IMG/VR virus record: IMGVR_UViG_3300046804_003469
Coordinates: 62,001-126,000 of that record
Direction: 5' to 3' (one strand)
DNA: 64,000 nucleotides
Origin: a virus
The translations under genes were made by a program, and so were the position numbers. Position 1 is the stretch's first letter. Every line of letters begins with the position of its first letter. Shown here piece after piece: positions 49,192-54,318 of the stretch. A model generated the notes under the pieces. The model ran no database searches, was not told the DNA's origin, and saw nothing but the letters and a program-made list of their open reading frames with translations.

Positions 49192-49358
49192 ATGATTCAC
49201 ATTATGGTTATGTTATTAACACTCATTATGATTGGTTGAACATGCTTACTCGAATGGAAGAACGTAAACCCAATCGTTTCAAAGACTTTTCTTATTCGAA
49301 AGCAACAATTTATCATTACTTGGATAGATTGCAACATGAACAAAATATACATGATTGA
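49188..49358 (+). CDS. Hypothetical protein, 56 aa
   Basis: MNDSHYGYVINTHYDWLNMLTRMEERKPNRFKDFSYSKATIYHYLDRLQHEQNIHD: His/Tyr-rich, helical. Last gene before the 587-base non-coding region. Confidence 0.58.
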   Translation: MNDSHYGYVINTHYDWLNMLTRMEERKPNRFKDFSYSKATIYHYLDRLQHEQNIHD

Positions 49359-49478
49359 ATTAATTTTATATTAAATAAATGTTATTTTAAATATAAATGC
49401 GTTGTTTATTTCTTTATATGTTTTTATGTTTTATGTGACTATATGCGTATAAGAGCATAGAATATATCGAGATCTTAT
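49359..49478. other. AT-rich non-coding segment (possible origin or promoter region)
   Basis: This 120-base stretch is almost all A/T (TTAATTTTATATTAAATAAATG and so on) with no reading frame. It runs directly into a tandem array of 21-bp units. An AT-rich element beside iteron-like repeats is the usual form of a replication origin. No initiator gene or transcript evidence is visible, so origin is only a hypothesis. Confidence 0.35.
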
Positions 49479-49573
49479 GATCTTATGAGTCCTGTTCTAG
49501 ATCTTATGAGTCCTGTTCTAGATCTTATGAGTCCTGTTCTAGATCTTATGAGTCCTGTTCTAGATCTTATGAG
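49479..49573. repeat. 21-bp tandem repeat, four perfect copies plus a partial fifth
   Basis: Units start at 49479, 49500, 49521 and 49542 and are identical. Each begins GATCTTATGAGTCC and ends TGTTCTA. A partial fifth begins at 49563. The junctions create TCTAGA, and each unit contains GATCTTATGA, half of the 16-bp palindrome at 50111. There are no spacers between units, so this is not a CRISPR array. Confidence 0.9.
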
Positions 49574-49677
49574 GTCTTATAAATGCTCCGAGGTCTTGTG
49601 ATCTTGGCGTGCATTCTACCATAAGACCTCAAAAATGTCAAGCCCCCACAAAAAACTTCACAGGGGACACAAAAAAA

Positions 49678-49722
49678 TCTGGCACAAGGGCACTTGACAA
49701 ATCTCATAAGACCAACTAGATT
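49678..49722 (+). promoter_or_regulatory. ACTG-box promoter (member 10)
   Basis: TCTGGCACAAGGGCAC (box with T in place of A) leads into a perfect TTGACA (49694-49699). A 17-base spacer leads to TAGATT (49717-49722). It faces the CTAG-repeat segment. A second promoter at 49893 is closer to the next gene, so any transcript from here would include the repeats. Confidence 0.5.
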
Positions 49723-49908
49723 CTTGGAGTCATCGAGATCTTATGCAACTAGATTCTCAACTAGACTCAACTAGATTATCACAGTATGCTTATACACGCA
49801 TAAGCACATAAAACACAACTAGATTATCAGCATATCATCATAATTCATCTAGATCATCATATATACTGATACATCTAGATTCGCATAAGCACTTGACATG
49901 CCATCTAG
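49715..49908. repeat. Cluster of (A)ACTAGATT and ATCTAGAT repeats
   Basis: At least nine short copies of ACTAGATT, TCTAGAT or CTAGACT lie in about 190 non-coding bases, an unusual density of CTAG. The cluster also holds the hairpin TGCTTAT-acacgc-ATAAGCA (49787-49806). The same words recur at 52525-52620 and 53722-53800. No coding frame was found. Confidence 0.75.
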
Positions 49909-49921
49909 AATCACATACAAT
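49893..49921 (+). promoter_or_regulatory. Sigma70-like promoter TTGACA-N17-TACAAT
   Basis: A perfect -35 at 49893-49898, a 17-base spacer containing TCTAGA, and TACAAT at 49916-49921. It fixes the start of the next gene at ATG 49946 rather than the longer upstream frame. Confidence 0.75.
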
Positions 49922-49945
49922 ACACACAGTTACTCAAGGAATCCT

Positions 49946-50107
49946 ATGGTCTACGCACAAAAGCACAAGTACCGTATCACATTGGAACTGGATGTTTTGG
50001 AAGACTTCAATCCCCGTGATATTAACTGGGAGAAACTCTTTGATCTTGGTGGTGATGAGACTGTTGATGCATACATTGAGGATCTCAGTTTAGATCGCAT
50101 TTGGTGA
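49946..50107 (+). CDS. Hypothetical protein, 53 aa
   Basis: ATG 49946 lies 7 bases after AAGGA. MVYAQKHKYRITLELDVLEDFNPRDINWEKLFDLGGDETVDAYIEDLSLDRIW: a beta strand then acidic helices. The 'YRI.LEL.VL.DF.P..INWEKLF.L...E.VDAYIEDL' pattern is familiar from cyanophages. Monocistronic, behind its own promoter. Function unknown. Confidence 0.66.
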   Translation: MVYAQKHKYRITLELDVLEDFNPRDINWEKLFDLGGDETVDAYIEDLSLDRIW

Positions 50108-50110
50108 TTC

Positions 50111-50126
50111 TCATAAGATCTTATGA
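50111..50126. repeat. 16-bp perfect palindrome TCATAAGATCTTATGA
   Basis: TCATAAGATCTTATGA is self-complementary and lies four bases after a stop codon. Half-sites (GATCTTATGA or its complement) occur in each 21-bp unit near 49.5 kb, within the promoter spacer at 50160-50170, and in each 51-bp unit at 55.3 kb. It could be a binding site for a phage dimeric protein. Confidence 0.6.
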
Positions 50127-50181
50127 CAGTTCAATAAGTGTCACAAGGGTACTTGCATTCTCATAAGATCTCTGCCATACT
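50125..50181 (+). promoter_or_regulatory. ACTG-box promoter (member 11)
   Basis: The near-perfect dyad GACAGTTcaatAAGTGTC lies at 50125-50142. The AGTGTCACAAGGG box leads to TTGCAT (50153-50158), then a 17-base spacer containing TCATAAGATC, then CATACT (50176-50181). The leader (GTTCAACACCTGAA) is shared with member 12, so the two are duplicates. Confidence 0.6.
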
Positions 50182-50206
50182 TAGATCGTTCAACACCTGA
50201 ACTTCA

Positions 50207-50389
50207 ATGTTTGTTTACACTGACAATGGTTACGCTAATCGTCAAGAATATCTTGATGAACTGCGTGAGGAATATGGTGAGTTGGTTGACATTCTTACTG
50301 GTATTCTACCATCTTCTGAGGACTTTGATGGTCTCATCACGGCGCTGGAAGATGCCATGGATTCTGGTGAGTATGACGATCTGATGTGA
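50207..50389 (+). CDS. Hypothetical acidic protein, 60 aa
   Basis: MFVYTDNGYANRQEYLDELREEYGELVDILTGILPSSEDFDGLITALEDAMDSGEYDDLM: helical, strongly acidic, single gene between two related promoters. I recall similar short proteins from cyanophages. Function unknown. Confidence 0.65.
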   Translation: MFVYTDNGYANRQEYLDELREEYGELVDILTGILPSSEDFDGLITALEDAMDSGEYDDLM

Positions 50390-50399
50390 CACTTTGAAA

Positions 50400-50444
50400 A
50401 CTGGCACAAGGGGTCTTGTGTTTTCATGAGATCCCTGCCATACT
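50400..50444 (+). promoter_or_regulatory. ACTG-box promoter (member 12)
   Basis: ACTGGCACAAGGGGTC (50400-50415) leads into TTGTGT (50416-50421). A 17-base spacer leads to CATACT (50439-50444). The -10 and leader (TCGTTCAACACCTGAA) are nearly identical to member 11, evidence of duplication of the whole promoter-leader cassette. Confidence 0.6.
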
Positions 50445-50469
50445 GAACTCGTTCAACACCTGAAACACC

Positions 50470-50940
50470 ATGGGCACACGTTCCCGCATCGGTTATGAAC
50501 TCCCTGATCATTCTGTGGTGAGTGTTTACTGCCACTGGGATGGTTATGTTGAGCACAATGGTAAGATTCTTGTTCAACATTATCAGAATCGTGATGATGT
50601 TCAAGAACTCATTGATGGTGGTTCTATGAGTACTCTAAGAACTCGTGGAACTTGGGATCATTCTTCTCCTCTTCGTGATGAGAATGGTGAGTATATCTGC
50701 GATGCTGCAGGTTATCTCACTTATGAGAATGATCGTGAACCTCAACCACTCTATCACACAGAACGTGGTGAGGAACTTGACATTCAACACACCAGTTTCG
50801 ATAAGTTTGTCTCAGGAGATCTTGGTGGTGAAGAGTATGCTTACCTGTTTGACCTCAATGGTAACTGGAAAGCGTTTAAGATTAACTGGAAAGGTCCAGT
50901 GGAACGTGTAGAGATTCCTAACTATGTGACAGCAGCGTAA
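50470..50940 (+). CDS. Conserved phage protein, 156 aa
   Basis: MGTRSRIGYELPDHSVVSVYCHWDGYVEHNGKILVQHYQNRDDVQELIDGGSMSTLRTRGTWD. The 'MGTRSRIG.EL.DGSV.S.YCHWDGY...NG..L..HY..R..V..LI..G..S.L' pattern is widespread in phages as a protein of unknown function. The C-terminal half is beta-rich with 'EEYAYLFDLNGNWKAFKI'. Single gene between promoters. Confidence 0.78.
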   Translation: MGTRSRIGYELPDHSVVSVYCHWDGYVEHNGKILVQHYQNRDDVQELIDGGSMSTLRTRGTWDHSSPLRDENGEYICDAAGYLTYENDREPQPLYHTERGEELDIQHTSFDKFVSGDLGGEEYAYLFDLNGNWKAFKINWKGPVERVEIPNYVTAA

Positions 50941-50985
50941 CTGTCACACGGGGCACTGGACAAAACGGATTCAGTGCCCTATAAT
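50940..50985 (+). promoter_or_regulatory. ACTG-box promoter (member 13) for tRNA-Leu
   Basis: ACTGTCACACGGGGCAC, then TGGACA (50957-50962), a 17-base spacer and a perfect TATAAT (50980-50985). An outer dyad GTGACAG/CTGTCAC spans 50926-50947. An inner inverted repeat GGGCACTG/CAGTGCCC (50951-50958 and 50972-50979) encloses the -35 and abuts the -10. Confidence 0.68.
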
Positions 50986-50998
50986 GACAATGAACCAC

Positions 50999-51082
50999 GG
51001 GGCGGTGGTGGAAGTGGTAGACACACCAGACTTAAAATCTGTTGGGAGTAATCCCGTGGGGGTTCAAGTCCCCCTCGCCCTA
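50999..51082 (+). tRNA. tRNA-Leu (UAA)
   Basis: Class II tRNA, 84 bases. The acceptor is GGGGCGG (50999-51005) with TCGCCCT (51075-51081), including two G-U pairs. The anticodon loop is CTTAAAA with anticodon TAA at 51033-51035. The long variable arm has stem GGGA/TCCC. The T arm is GGGGG-TTCAAGT-CCCCC (51058-51074). CCA is not encoded. The first pair of the anticodon stem appears mismatched (C-T). It reads UUA codons, which the AT-rich phage genes use heavily while a GC-richer host would use them less. It has its own sigma70-like promoter 14 bases upstream. Confidence 0.92.
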
Positions 51083-51124
51083 TTGGCACAATCCAGTGCC
51101 ATTTGTCCCTGATTATTATTCAAA

Positions 51125-51355
51125 ATGACTCGTCAAATCACTGTTAACTCTTCTGCTGTGAAGTCGCCTATCACCATTGACGGTGATCTGGTCAACATTC
51201 AGTATGTCAGCAGCGACAAGGTGTACACCTATCGCGCACAAGATTCTGGCAGTTTCGTGACTGCACTGGAGCAAGTGAACGCTGATCCTGAAGGTTCGGT
51301 GGGTCGGTTCCTGAACCGCTCCATCCGCACTGAGAAAACCCTCACCGAAGTGTGA
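51125..51355 (+). CDS. Conserved small protein, 76 aa
   Basis: MTRQITVNSSAVKSPITIDGDLVNIQYVSSDKVYTYRAQDSGSFVTALEQVNADPEGSVGRFLNRSIRTEKTLTEV: a beta-rich domain then a helix. Codons are more G/C-ended than in the fibre genes. It follows the tRNA and is probably co-transcribed with it. A strong terminator follows. Function unknown. Confidence 0.68.
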   Translation: MTRQITVNSSAVKSPITIDGDLVNIQYVSSDKVYTYRAQDSGSFVTALEQVNADPEGSVGRFLNRSIRTEKTLTEV

Positions 51356-51363
51356 AGATCTGT

Positions 51364-51389
51364 AAGGGGAGTTGACCCTCCCCTTTTTT
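51364..51389 (+). terminator. Rho-independent terminator with embedded -35
   Basis: AAGGGGAG (51364-51371) pairs with CTCCCCTT (51378-51385) around the loop TTGACC, followed by T residues. The loop sequence itself serves as the -35 of the next promoter. Confidence 0.85.
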
Positions 51390-51400
51390 CTTGATAAGAT
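51372..51400 (+). promoter_or_regulatory. Sigma70-like promoter inside a terminator
   Basis: TTGACC (51372-51377, terminator loop), a 17-base spacer covering the hairpin's right arm and T run, then TAAGAT (51395-51400). It would drive the 45-aa gene at 51427. No ACTG box here. Confidence 0.5.
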
Positions 51401-51426
51401 TTCTTTGTTCCCCCTCAGAGGTTCTT

Positions 51427-51564
51427 ATGGAATTCGACACCGATTTCTGGTCTGAAATTCAAGATGCTCCAGGTGAGATCTTTGACATTGAAATGTTCGA
51501 GTCCTGGGATGATGATTCTGACAAGACATGGAAAGATTTCATCAATAGCGATGTGACACAATAA
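51427..51564 (+). CDS. Hypothetical acidic peptide, 45 aa
   Basis: MEFDTDFWSEIQDAPGEIFDIEMFESWDDDSDKTWKDFINSDVTQ: over one third Asp/Glu with four aromatic positions. A very acidic free-standing gene with its own promoter and a following terminator-promoter element. Function unknown; DNA-mimic-like composition only. Confidence 0.58.
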   Translation: MEFDTDFWSEIQDAPGEIFDIEMFESWDDDSDKTWKDFINSDVTQ

Positions 51565-51566
51565 CA

Positions 51567-51611
51567 ACTGGCACAAGGGCACTGGACTTTCCTCTGGTGC
51601 CCTGTTACATT
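51567..51611 (+). promoter_or_regulatory. ACTG-box promoter (member 14)
   Basis: ACTGGCACAAGGGCAC, then TGGACT (51583-51588), a 17-base spacer and TACATT (51606-51611). GGGCAC (51578-51583) and GTGCCC (51597-51602) form a hairpin around the -35, as at member 13. It drives the gene at 51634. Confidence 0.6.
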
Positions 51612-51633
51612 ACATTTGTTCTTGAGACACACC

Positions 51634-51789
51634 ATGAACATCACAACTCACCCAATCAAAGAGTTTTTCACAGATTCTGAATGGGATCTGATTTACAACT
51701 TCATCGGTCACGCACTCGATGATGATCTTTTCGATCCTGATGAAGTTTATAGTGTTCGCAATAAGATTCATCAACTCTTTGGAGACTGA
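51634..51789 (+). CDS. Hypothetical acidic protein, 51 aa
   Basis: MNITTHPIKEFFTDSEWDLIYNFIGHALDDDLFDPDEVYSVRNKIHQLFGD. A helical protein, first of a run of five small genes to 52521. The 'FTDSEWDLIYNFI...' motif is familiar from cyanophages. Function unknown. Confidence 0.64.
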   Translation: MNITTHPIKEFFTDSEWDLIYNFIGHALDDDLFDPDEVYSVRNKIHQLFGD

Positions 51790-51791
51790 TT

Positions 51792-51995
51792 ATGTTGTTT
51801 CAAGTCACCGACATTCAGTTTGATTTTGAGACTGATGAAGATTATGAACTTCATCCTGAAGAAAAACAAGACATCATTGATGATACTGTAGGTCAAATCT
51901 GGGAAGCAGATGATGAAGATGATCTCGTAGAAGAAATCACCTGTGCCACTGGTTGGTGCATCAAATCCATTGATTATCGTCACGTTCTTTCCTGA
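51792..51995 (+). CDS. Hypothetical acidic protein, 67 aa
   Basis: MLFQVTDIQFDFETDEDYELHPEEKQDIIDDTVGQIWEADDEDDLVEEITCATGWCIKSIDYRHVLS. The 'F.V..IQFDFE.D......E...I...T.GQIWEADDEDDLVEEITC.TGWCIKSIDYRH' pattern recurs in cyanophage genomes as far as I recall. Two beta strands flank a helix and acidic segment. Function unknown. Confidence 0.72.
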   Translation: MLFQVTDIQFDFETDEDYELHPEEKQDIIDDTVGQIWEADDEDDLVEEITCATGWCIKSIDYRHVLS

Positions 51996-51998
51996 ATC

Positions 51999-52274
51999 AT
52001 GTACCGAACTCTTTCTGAACTCAAAAAATCTGTTGAGAATCTGATTGATCAACAGGGTGGAGATGCTCCTTGTGCAGCATTTGTATTCACCAAAGAGGAT
52101 GTGTTTTACTATTCCATTGGTGAGGATGGATTCGAGAATCTTGATGAACAAGTGAAACTCAGTGACTTTGACACTGATGATGTTCTCACTGAACTTGGTG
52201 GATGTGATTACATCTACGAACAAGTCTTTGAGATCATTGATGATGAAGTTAAGCGAGTACGAAACAAACAATGA
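51999..52274 (+). CDS. Hypothetical protein, 91 aa
   Basis: MYRTLSELKKSVENLIDQQGGDAPCAAFVFTKEDVFYYSIGEDGFENLDEQVKLSDFDTDDVLTELGGCDYIYEQVFEIIDDEVKRVRNKQ: alpha/beta; part of the same acidic small-gene series. The N-terminal helix plus 'GG...PCAAFV.TKEDVF' is cyanophage-like. ATGA junction with a 19-codon frame. Confidence 0.68.
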   Translation: MYRTLSELKKSVENLIDQQGGDAPCAAFVFTKEDVFYYSIGEDGFENLDEQVKLSDFDTDDVLTELGGCDYIYEQVFEIIDDEVKRVRNKQ

Positions 52275-52330
52275 TTGAACTTTTTGCCTCCATTGTTCTA
52301 CGTTACCACTTTCACCATTACTTCTCATGA
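52271..52330 (+). CDS. Possible 19-aa bridging peptide
   Basis: The ATG overlaps the upstream stop and the TGA overlaps the next ATG, so the frame exactly bridges two coupled genes. MIELFASIVLRYHFHHYFS is hydrophobic then His-rich. It may be a real micropeptide or only a translational relay. Confidence 0.35.
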   Translation: MIELFASIVLRYHFHHYFS

Positions 52331-52521
52331 ACCGTTCTGAACTTCAAGATCAACTCATTCAGCAAATGTTGGATGACATGGATCTTAAGACAATGACCCA
52401 ACTCTGTTATGATTACCTTGATGAAGGTTATTCTAAGTATTCTGATGAAGAATTGATCACTGAATGTGAAGAATACTATCCTGACCTGCTGACAGTTGAG
52501 GAAGTGGCACAAGACCACTAG
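52327..52521 (+). CDS. Hypothetical acidic protein, 64 aa
   Basis: MNRSELQDQLIQQMLDDMDLKTMTQLCYDYLDEGYSKYSDEELITECEEYYPDLLTVEEVAQDH: helical, acidic. The stop codon TAG is itself the start of the next -35 (TAGACA), and the last codons carry the box of promoter member 15. Confidence 0.63.
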   Translation: MNRSELQDQLIQQMLDDMDLKTMTQLCYDYLDEGYSKYSDEELITECEEYYPDLLTVEEVAQDH

Positions 52522-52547
52522 ACAGCAACTAGATTCTCAACTAGATT
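52503..52547 (+). promoter_or_regulatory. ACTG-box promoter (member 15)
   Basis: AGTGGCACAAGACCAC, then TAGACA (52519-52524), a 17-base spacer and TAGATT (52542-52547). It lies partly in coding sequence and reads into the CTAG-rich leader of the 52626 gene. Confidence 0.5.
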
Positions 52548-52620
52548 TCAATCAACTAGATTACACATCTAGATTCACACAAAACTCAACTAGATTCACA
52601 CAAAACTCAACTAGATTCAC
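52525..52620. repeat. ACTAGATT repeat cluster
   Basis: Six CTAGATT copies lie within about 95 bases. The sequence also contains the direct repeat CACAAAACTCAACTAGATT twice, at 19-base spacing. It forms the untranslated leader of the 45-aa gene. The same words occur at 49.7-49.9 kb and 53.7 kb. Confidence 0.75.
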
Positions 52621-52625
52621 ACATC

Positions 52626-52763
52626 ATGACCAAACAGATCATGCTCTCCATGCTCCGTCAAGGCACCACTGGTGAAGAAATCCTACAGATCCTGGATACC
52701 ATCACCACTGATGATGCTATGATGGAGGACGAAGGGGGAACCCTTGAACCCATCGATTTCTGA
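52626..52763 (+). CDS. Hypothetical protein, 45 aa
   Basis: MTKQIMLSMLRQGTTGEEILQILDTITTDDAMMEDEGGTLEPIDF. I recall 'MLR.G.TG.EILQILD.I' from several cyanophages. Codons are G/C-richer than average for the window. Function unknown. Confidence 0.66.
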   Translation: MTKQIMLSMLRQGTTGEEILQILDTITTDDAMMEDEGGTLEPIDF

Positions 52764-52765
52764 TC

Positions 52766-52954
52766 ATGGAACACGCCTTTGTTTTTCCCAAATCTAAGAA
52801 AGCAAAGAATCGCCTTGCAAATCTTATGGAAGGTGAGTCTGAGTGTATCGTAGAACAGCACAAGGGTGATCGTGTCTTTCTTGCTTCATTAAATCACAAA
52901 TACTTCTTCTGGGTAAATCTTATGAATGACCCAGATTGGCAAATAGATCTCTAG
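52766..52954 (+). CDS. Hypothetical protein, 62 aa
   Basis: MEHAFVFPKSKKAKNRLANLMEGESECIVEQHKGDRVFLASLNHKYFFWVNLMNDPDWQIDL: basic helix then beta strands. It lies two bases after the previous gene; a strong terminator follows. Cyanophage-like, unknown function. Confidence 0.66.
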   Translation: MEHAFVFPKSKKAKNRLANLMEGESECIVEQHKGDRVFLASLNHKYFFWVNLMNDPDWQIDL

Positions 52955-52965
52955 TATAACACACG

Positions 52966-52990
52966 GGGGAGCATCATCGCTCCCCTTTTT
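52966..52990 (+). terminator. Rho-independent terminator
   Basis: GGGGAGC (52966-52972) and GCTCCCC (52979-52985) form a perfect stem with loop ATCATC, followed by TTTTT. Preceded by ACACGG, as in several other terminators of this region. Confidence 0.9.
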
Positions 52991-53225
52991 CATAAAATGT
53001 TACAAATACTATAAGGCAGGGTGAGTTTCGACCGTTTTCATCTACAGTGCTACCCCGCACCTCTTTCGGTTGTGCCCTTATGATAACACTCCACCAGACC
53101 CTTCTGTGTGCCCCTGTGACACCTCTGAAACTGCCACAAGACCCATAGACCTACCCCGTTCCGCCATGGCATCATTTGCACATCGGACACAAACGATCCG
53201 ATCCACCCCAAACCAACATCCGATC
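52991..53225. other. GC-richer intergenic region
   Basis: No convincing gene. It contains a second TATAAG element (53010-53015), two C-rich stretches and a possible box promoter at 53130-53175. A frame open from TTG 53070 through this region is Pro/Thr/Arg-rich and lacks a ribosome site, so it is not called as coding. Confidence 0.4.
53130..53175 (+). promoter_or_regulatory. Possible ACTG-box promoter
   Basis: ACTGCCACAAGACCCA, then TAGACC (53146-53151) and, after 18 bases, CATCAT (53170-53175). A weak match to the family, but it lies 50 bases before the ATG at 53226, as expected for a promoter. Confidence 0.35.
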
Positions 53226-53672
53226 ATGTCCTCCATCACCACTCTTCAAAATCAGGTGATCGATCTGCAGAAAACCATGGTTGCTGTTCAGGAAACCATG
53301 AATCAACTGCAGGGGCAAATCAAAATCCTCACAGATGCAGAAGAGTTTGATGTATTTGTGCAGAAAGAGATTGCACCTTATTTTGGCGAATCTACTGCAG
53401 AAAACATTGTTACTATGCTGCAGAAATGCCGTAAGGAAGGCAACAACTATCAGTTGTTTAATCCTGTTTATCAGTGGAAAAACATTCACGGTGATCTGCA
53501 GAAGCGTCAACTTCTTAAACTGATCTCCGCTGTTTATCGTATCAAGTATCAGAAAATCAGCAGCAACATCTACTCTCTGCGTTCTGATGTAAAATACGCT
53601 AAAGCATGTCCCGAATGTGGTAAAATCGCAGAATCTTTCTACAATCGTCTGATGTCTGAAGGTCTCATCTGA
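53226..53672 (+). CDS. Coiled-coil and Cys-pair protein, 148 aa
   Basis: ATG 53226 is chosen over upstream frames. MSSITTLQNQVIDLQKTMVAVQETMNQLQGQIKILTDAEEFDVF is an N-terminal coiled coil. It is followed by a helical domain (YFGESTAENIVTMLQKCRKEGNNYQLFNPVYQWKNIHGDLQKRQLLKLISAVYRIKYQ) and an ending with CPECGKIAESFYNRLMSEG (half zinc-ribbon). Codons are more GC-rich than most of the window. Function unknown. Confidence 0.65.
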   Translation: MSSITTLQNQVIDLQKTMVAVQETMNQLQGQIKILTDAEEFDVFVQKEIAPYFGESTAENIVTMLQKCRKEGNNYQLFNPVYQWKNIHGDLQKRQLLKLISAVYRIKYQKISSNIYSLRSDVKYAKACPECGKIAESFYNRLMSEGLI

Positions 53673-53683
53673 CCAATTGTTTA

Positions 53684-53729
53684 AGTGGCACACGGGGGGT
53701 TGCATTGCCCCCCATTTCTGAACTAGATT
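53684..53729 (+). promoter_or_regulatory. ACTG-box promoter (member 16) with G/C hairpin
   Basis: AGTGGCACACGGGGGG, then TTGCAT (53700-53705) and, after 18 bases, TAGATT (53724-53729). GGGGGG (53694-53699) and CCCCCC (53708-53713) form a terminator-like stem around the -35. Confidence 0.5.
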
Positions 53730-53734
53730 CTCAT

Positions 53735-53806
53735 CTAGATTCAATCGAGAATCTAAAAACCCAACTAGATTCAATCGAGAATCTAAAAACCCAACTAGAT
53801 TCAATC
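53735..53806. repeat. 30-bp tandem repeat, two copies plus a partial third
   Basis: Units start at 53735 and 53765 and are identical; a 12-base partial third starts at 53795. Each begins CTAGATTCAATCGAGAATC. Also contains an inverted pair GATTC/GAATC. It is the leader of the 58-aa gene. An open frame through it (giving repeated LDSIENLKTQ) is a by-product of the 30-bp period. Confidence 0.88.
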
Positions 53807-53812
53807 ACGGAC

Positions 53813-53989
53813 ATGTATCCCGCATTTCTTAACAATCAGCAGATTGAAGAACTGGAGATTTTTGGTACAATCGAACTCACCGAAGATCTTATGGAACAGA
53901 TGTTCTCCTGGTTAGGCGAACCCGTTCCCACGTTCTCCAATGTTTCGGATTGTAACGGCAACGGCATCGGCGTCCCGCTGATCTGGTAG
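53813..53989 (+). CDS. Hypothetical protein, 58 aa
   Basis: ATG 53813 gives MYPAFLNNQQIEELEIFGTIELTEDLMEQMFSWLGEPVPTFSNVSDCNGNGIGVPLIW. A TTG start at 53705 would include the 30-bp repeats and is unlikely because promoter elements lie there. Function unknown. Confidence 0.55.
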   Translation: MYPAFLNNQQIEELEIFGTIELTEDLMEQMFSWLGEPVPTFSNVSDCNGNGIGVPLIW

Positions 53990-54018
53990 GATTCTCTCAA
54001 GTTCAAACCCGAACCTCC

Positions 54019-54279
54019 ATGAACTTCTCAACCATCATCCGCGCTGCGATCCGCACCCACCTGATTCAGGATGGTGCCCACACATGCTCCGAACTGGTAC
54101 GTGCCATGGGTCTTGATCCTAAGCGCCACAAGGGTACGATCCACGCCATCATGGTAGACATGGAGCGCGAGGGTATCCTATTCGCCACCACTCACCGCAA
54201 CGGCAAGCGTAACAAGTGGAGAATCTATCCTGCAGCGATCCGCAAGCGCGACCGCCTAGTGGCAGCGATCCTAGGTTGA
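54019..54279 (+). CDS. Winged-helix-like protein, 86 aa, GC-rich gene
   Basis: MNFSTIIRAAIRTHLIQDGAHTCSELVRAMGLDPKRHKGTIHAIMVDMEREGILFATTHRNGKRNKWRIYP: a helix-turn-helix pattern followed by a wing, like small transcription regulators. Most codons end in G or C (ATC, CGC, GCC, AAG, CTG), in sharp contrast to the fibre genes. This suggests recent transfer from a GC-rich genome. Possible -10 (TAGGAT) just upstream at 53986. Confidence 0.68.
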   Translation: MNFSTIIRAAIRTHLIQDGAHTCSELVRAMGLDPKRHKGTIHAIMVDMEREGILFATTHRNGKRNKWRIYPAAIRKRDRLVAAILG

Positions 54280-54318
54280 CTGCGGCAGACTGATCAGCGA
54301 CCTTATGGCAGTCTGACA

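Noticed and set aside
49479-49573. Tandem repeats as a CRISPR array
   Set aside because: The 21-bp units are contiguous with no spacers, and there are no cas genes.
50951-50985. N4-type single-strand hairpin promoter
   Set aside because: The hairpin is at the promoter, but normal sigma70 hexamers with a 17-base spacer explain it and no N4-like RNA polymerase gene is seen.
53070-53225. N-terminal extension of the 148-aa protein
   Set aside because: TTG start, no ribosome site, Pro/Thr/Arg-rich and uncharacteristic; a possible promoter lies inside it.
53705-53812. Coding extension with repeated LDSIENLKTQ
   Set aside because: It only follows from the 30-bp DNA repeat; it starts with TTG inside a promoter and hairpin region. 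The real start is taken as ATG 53813.
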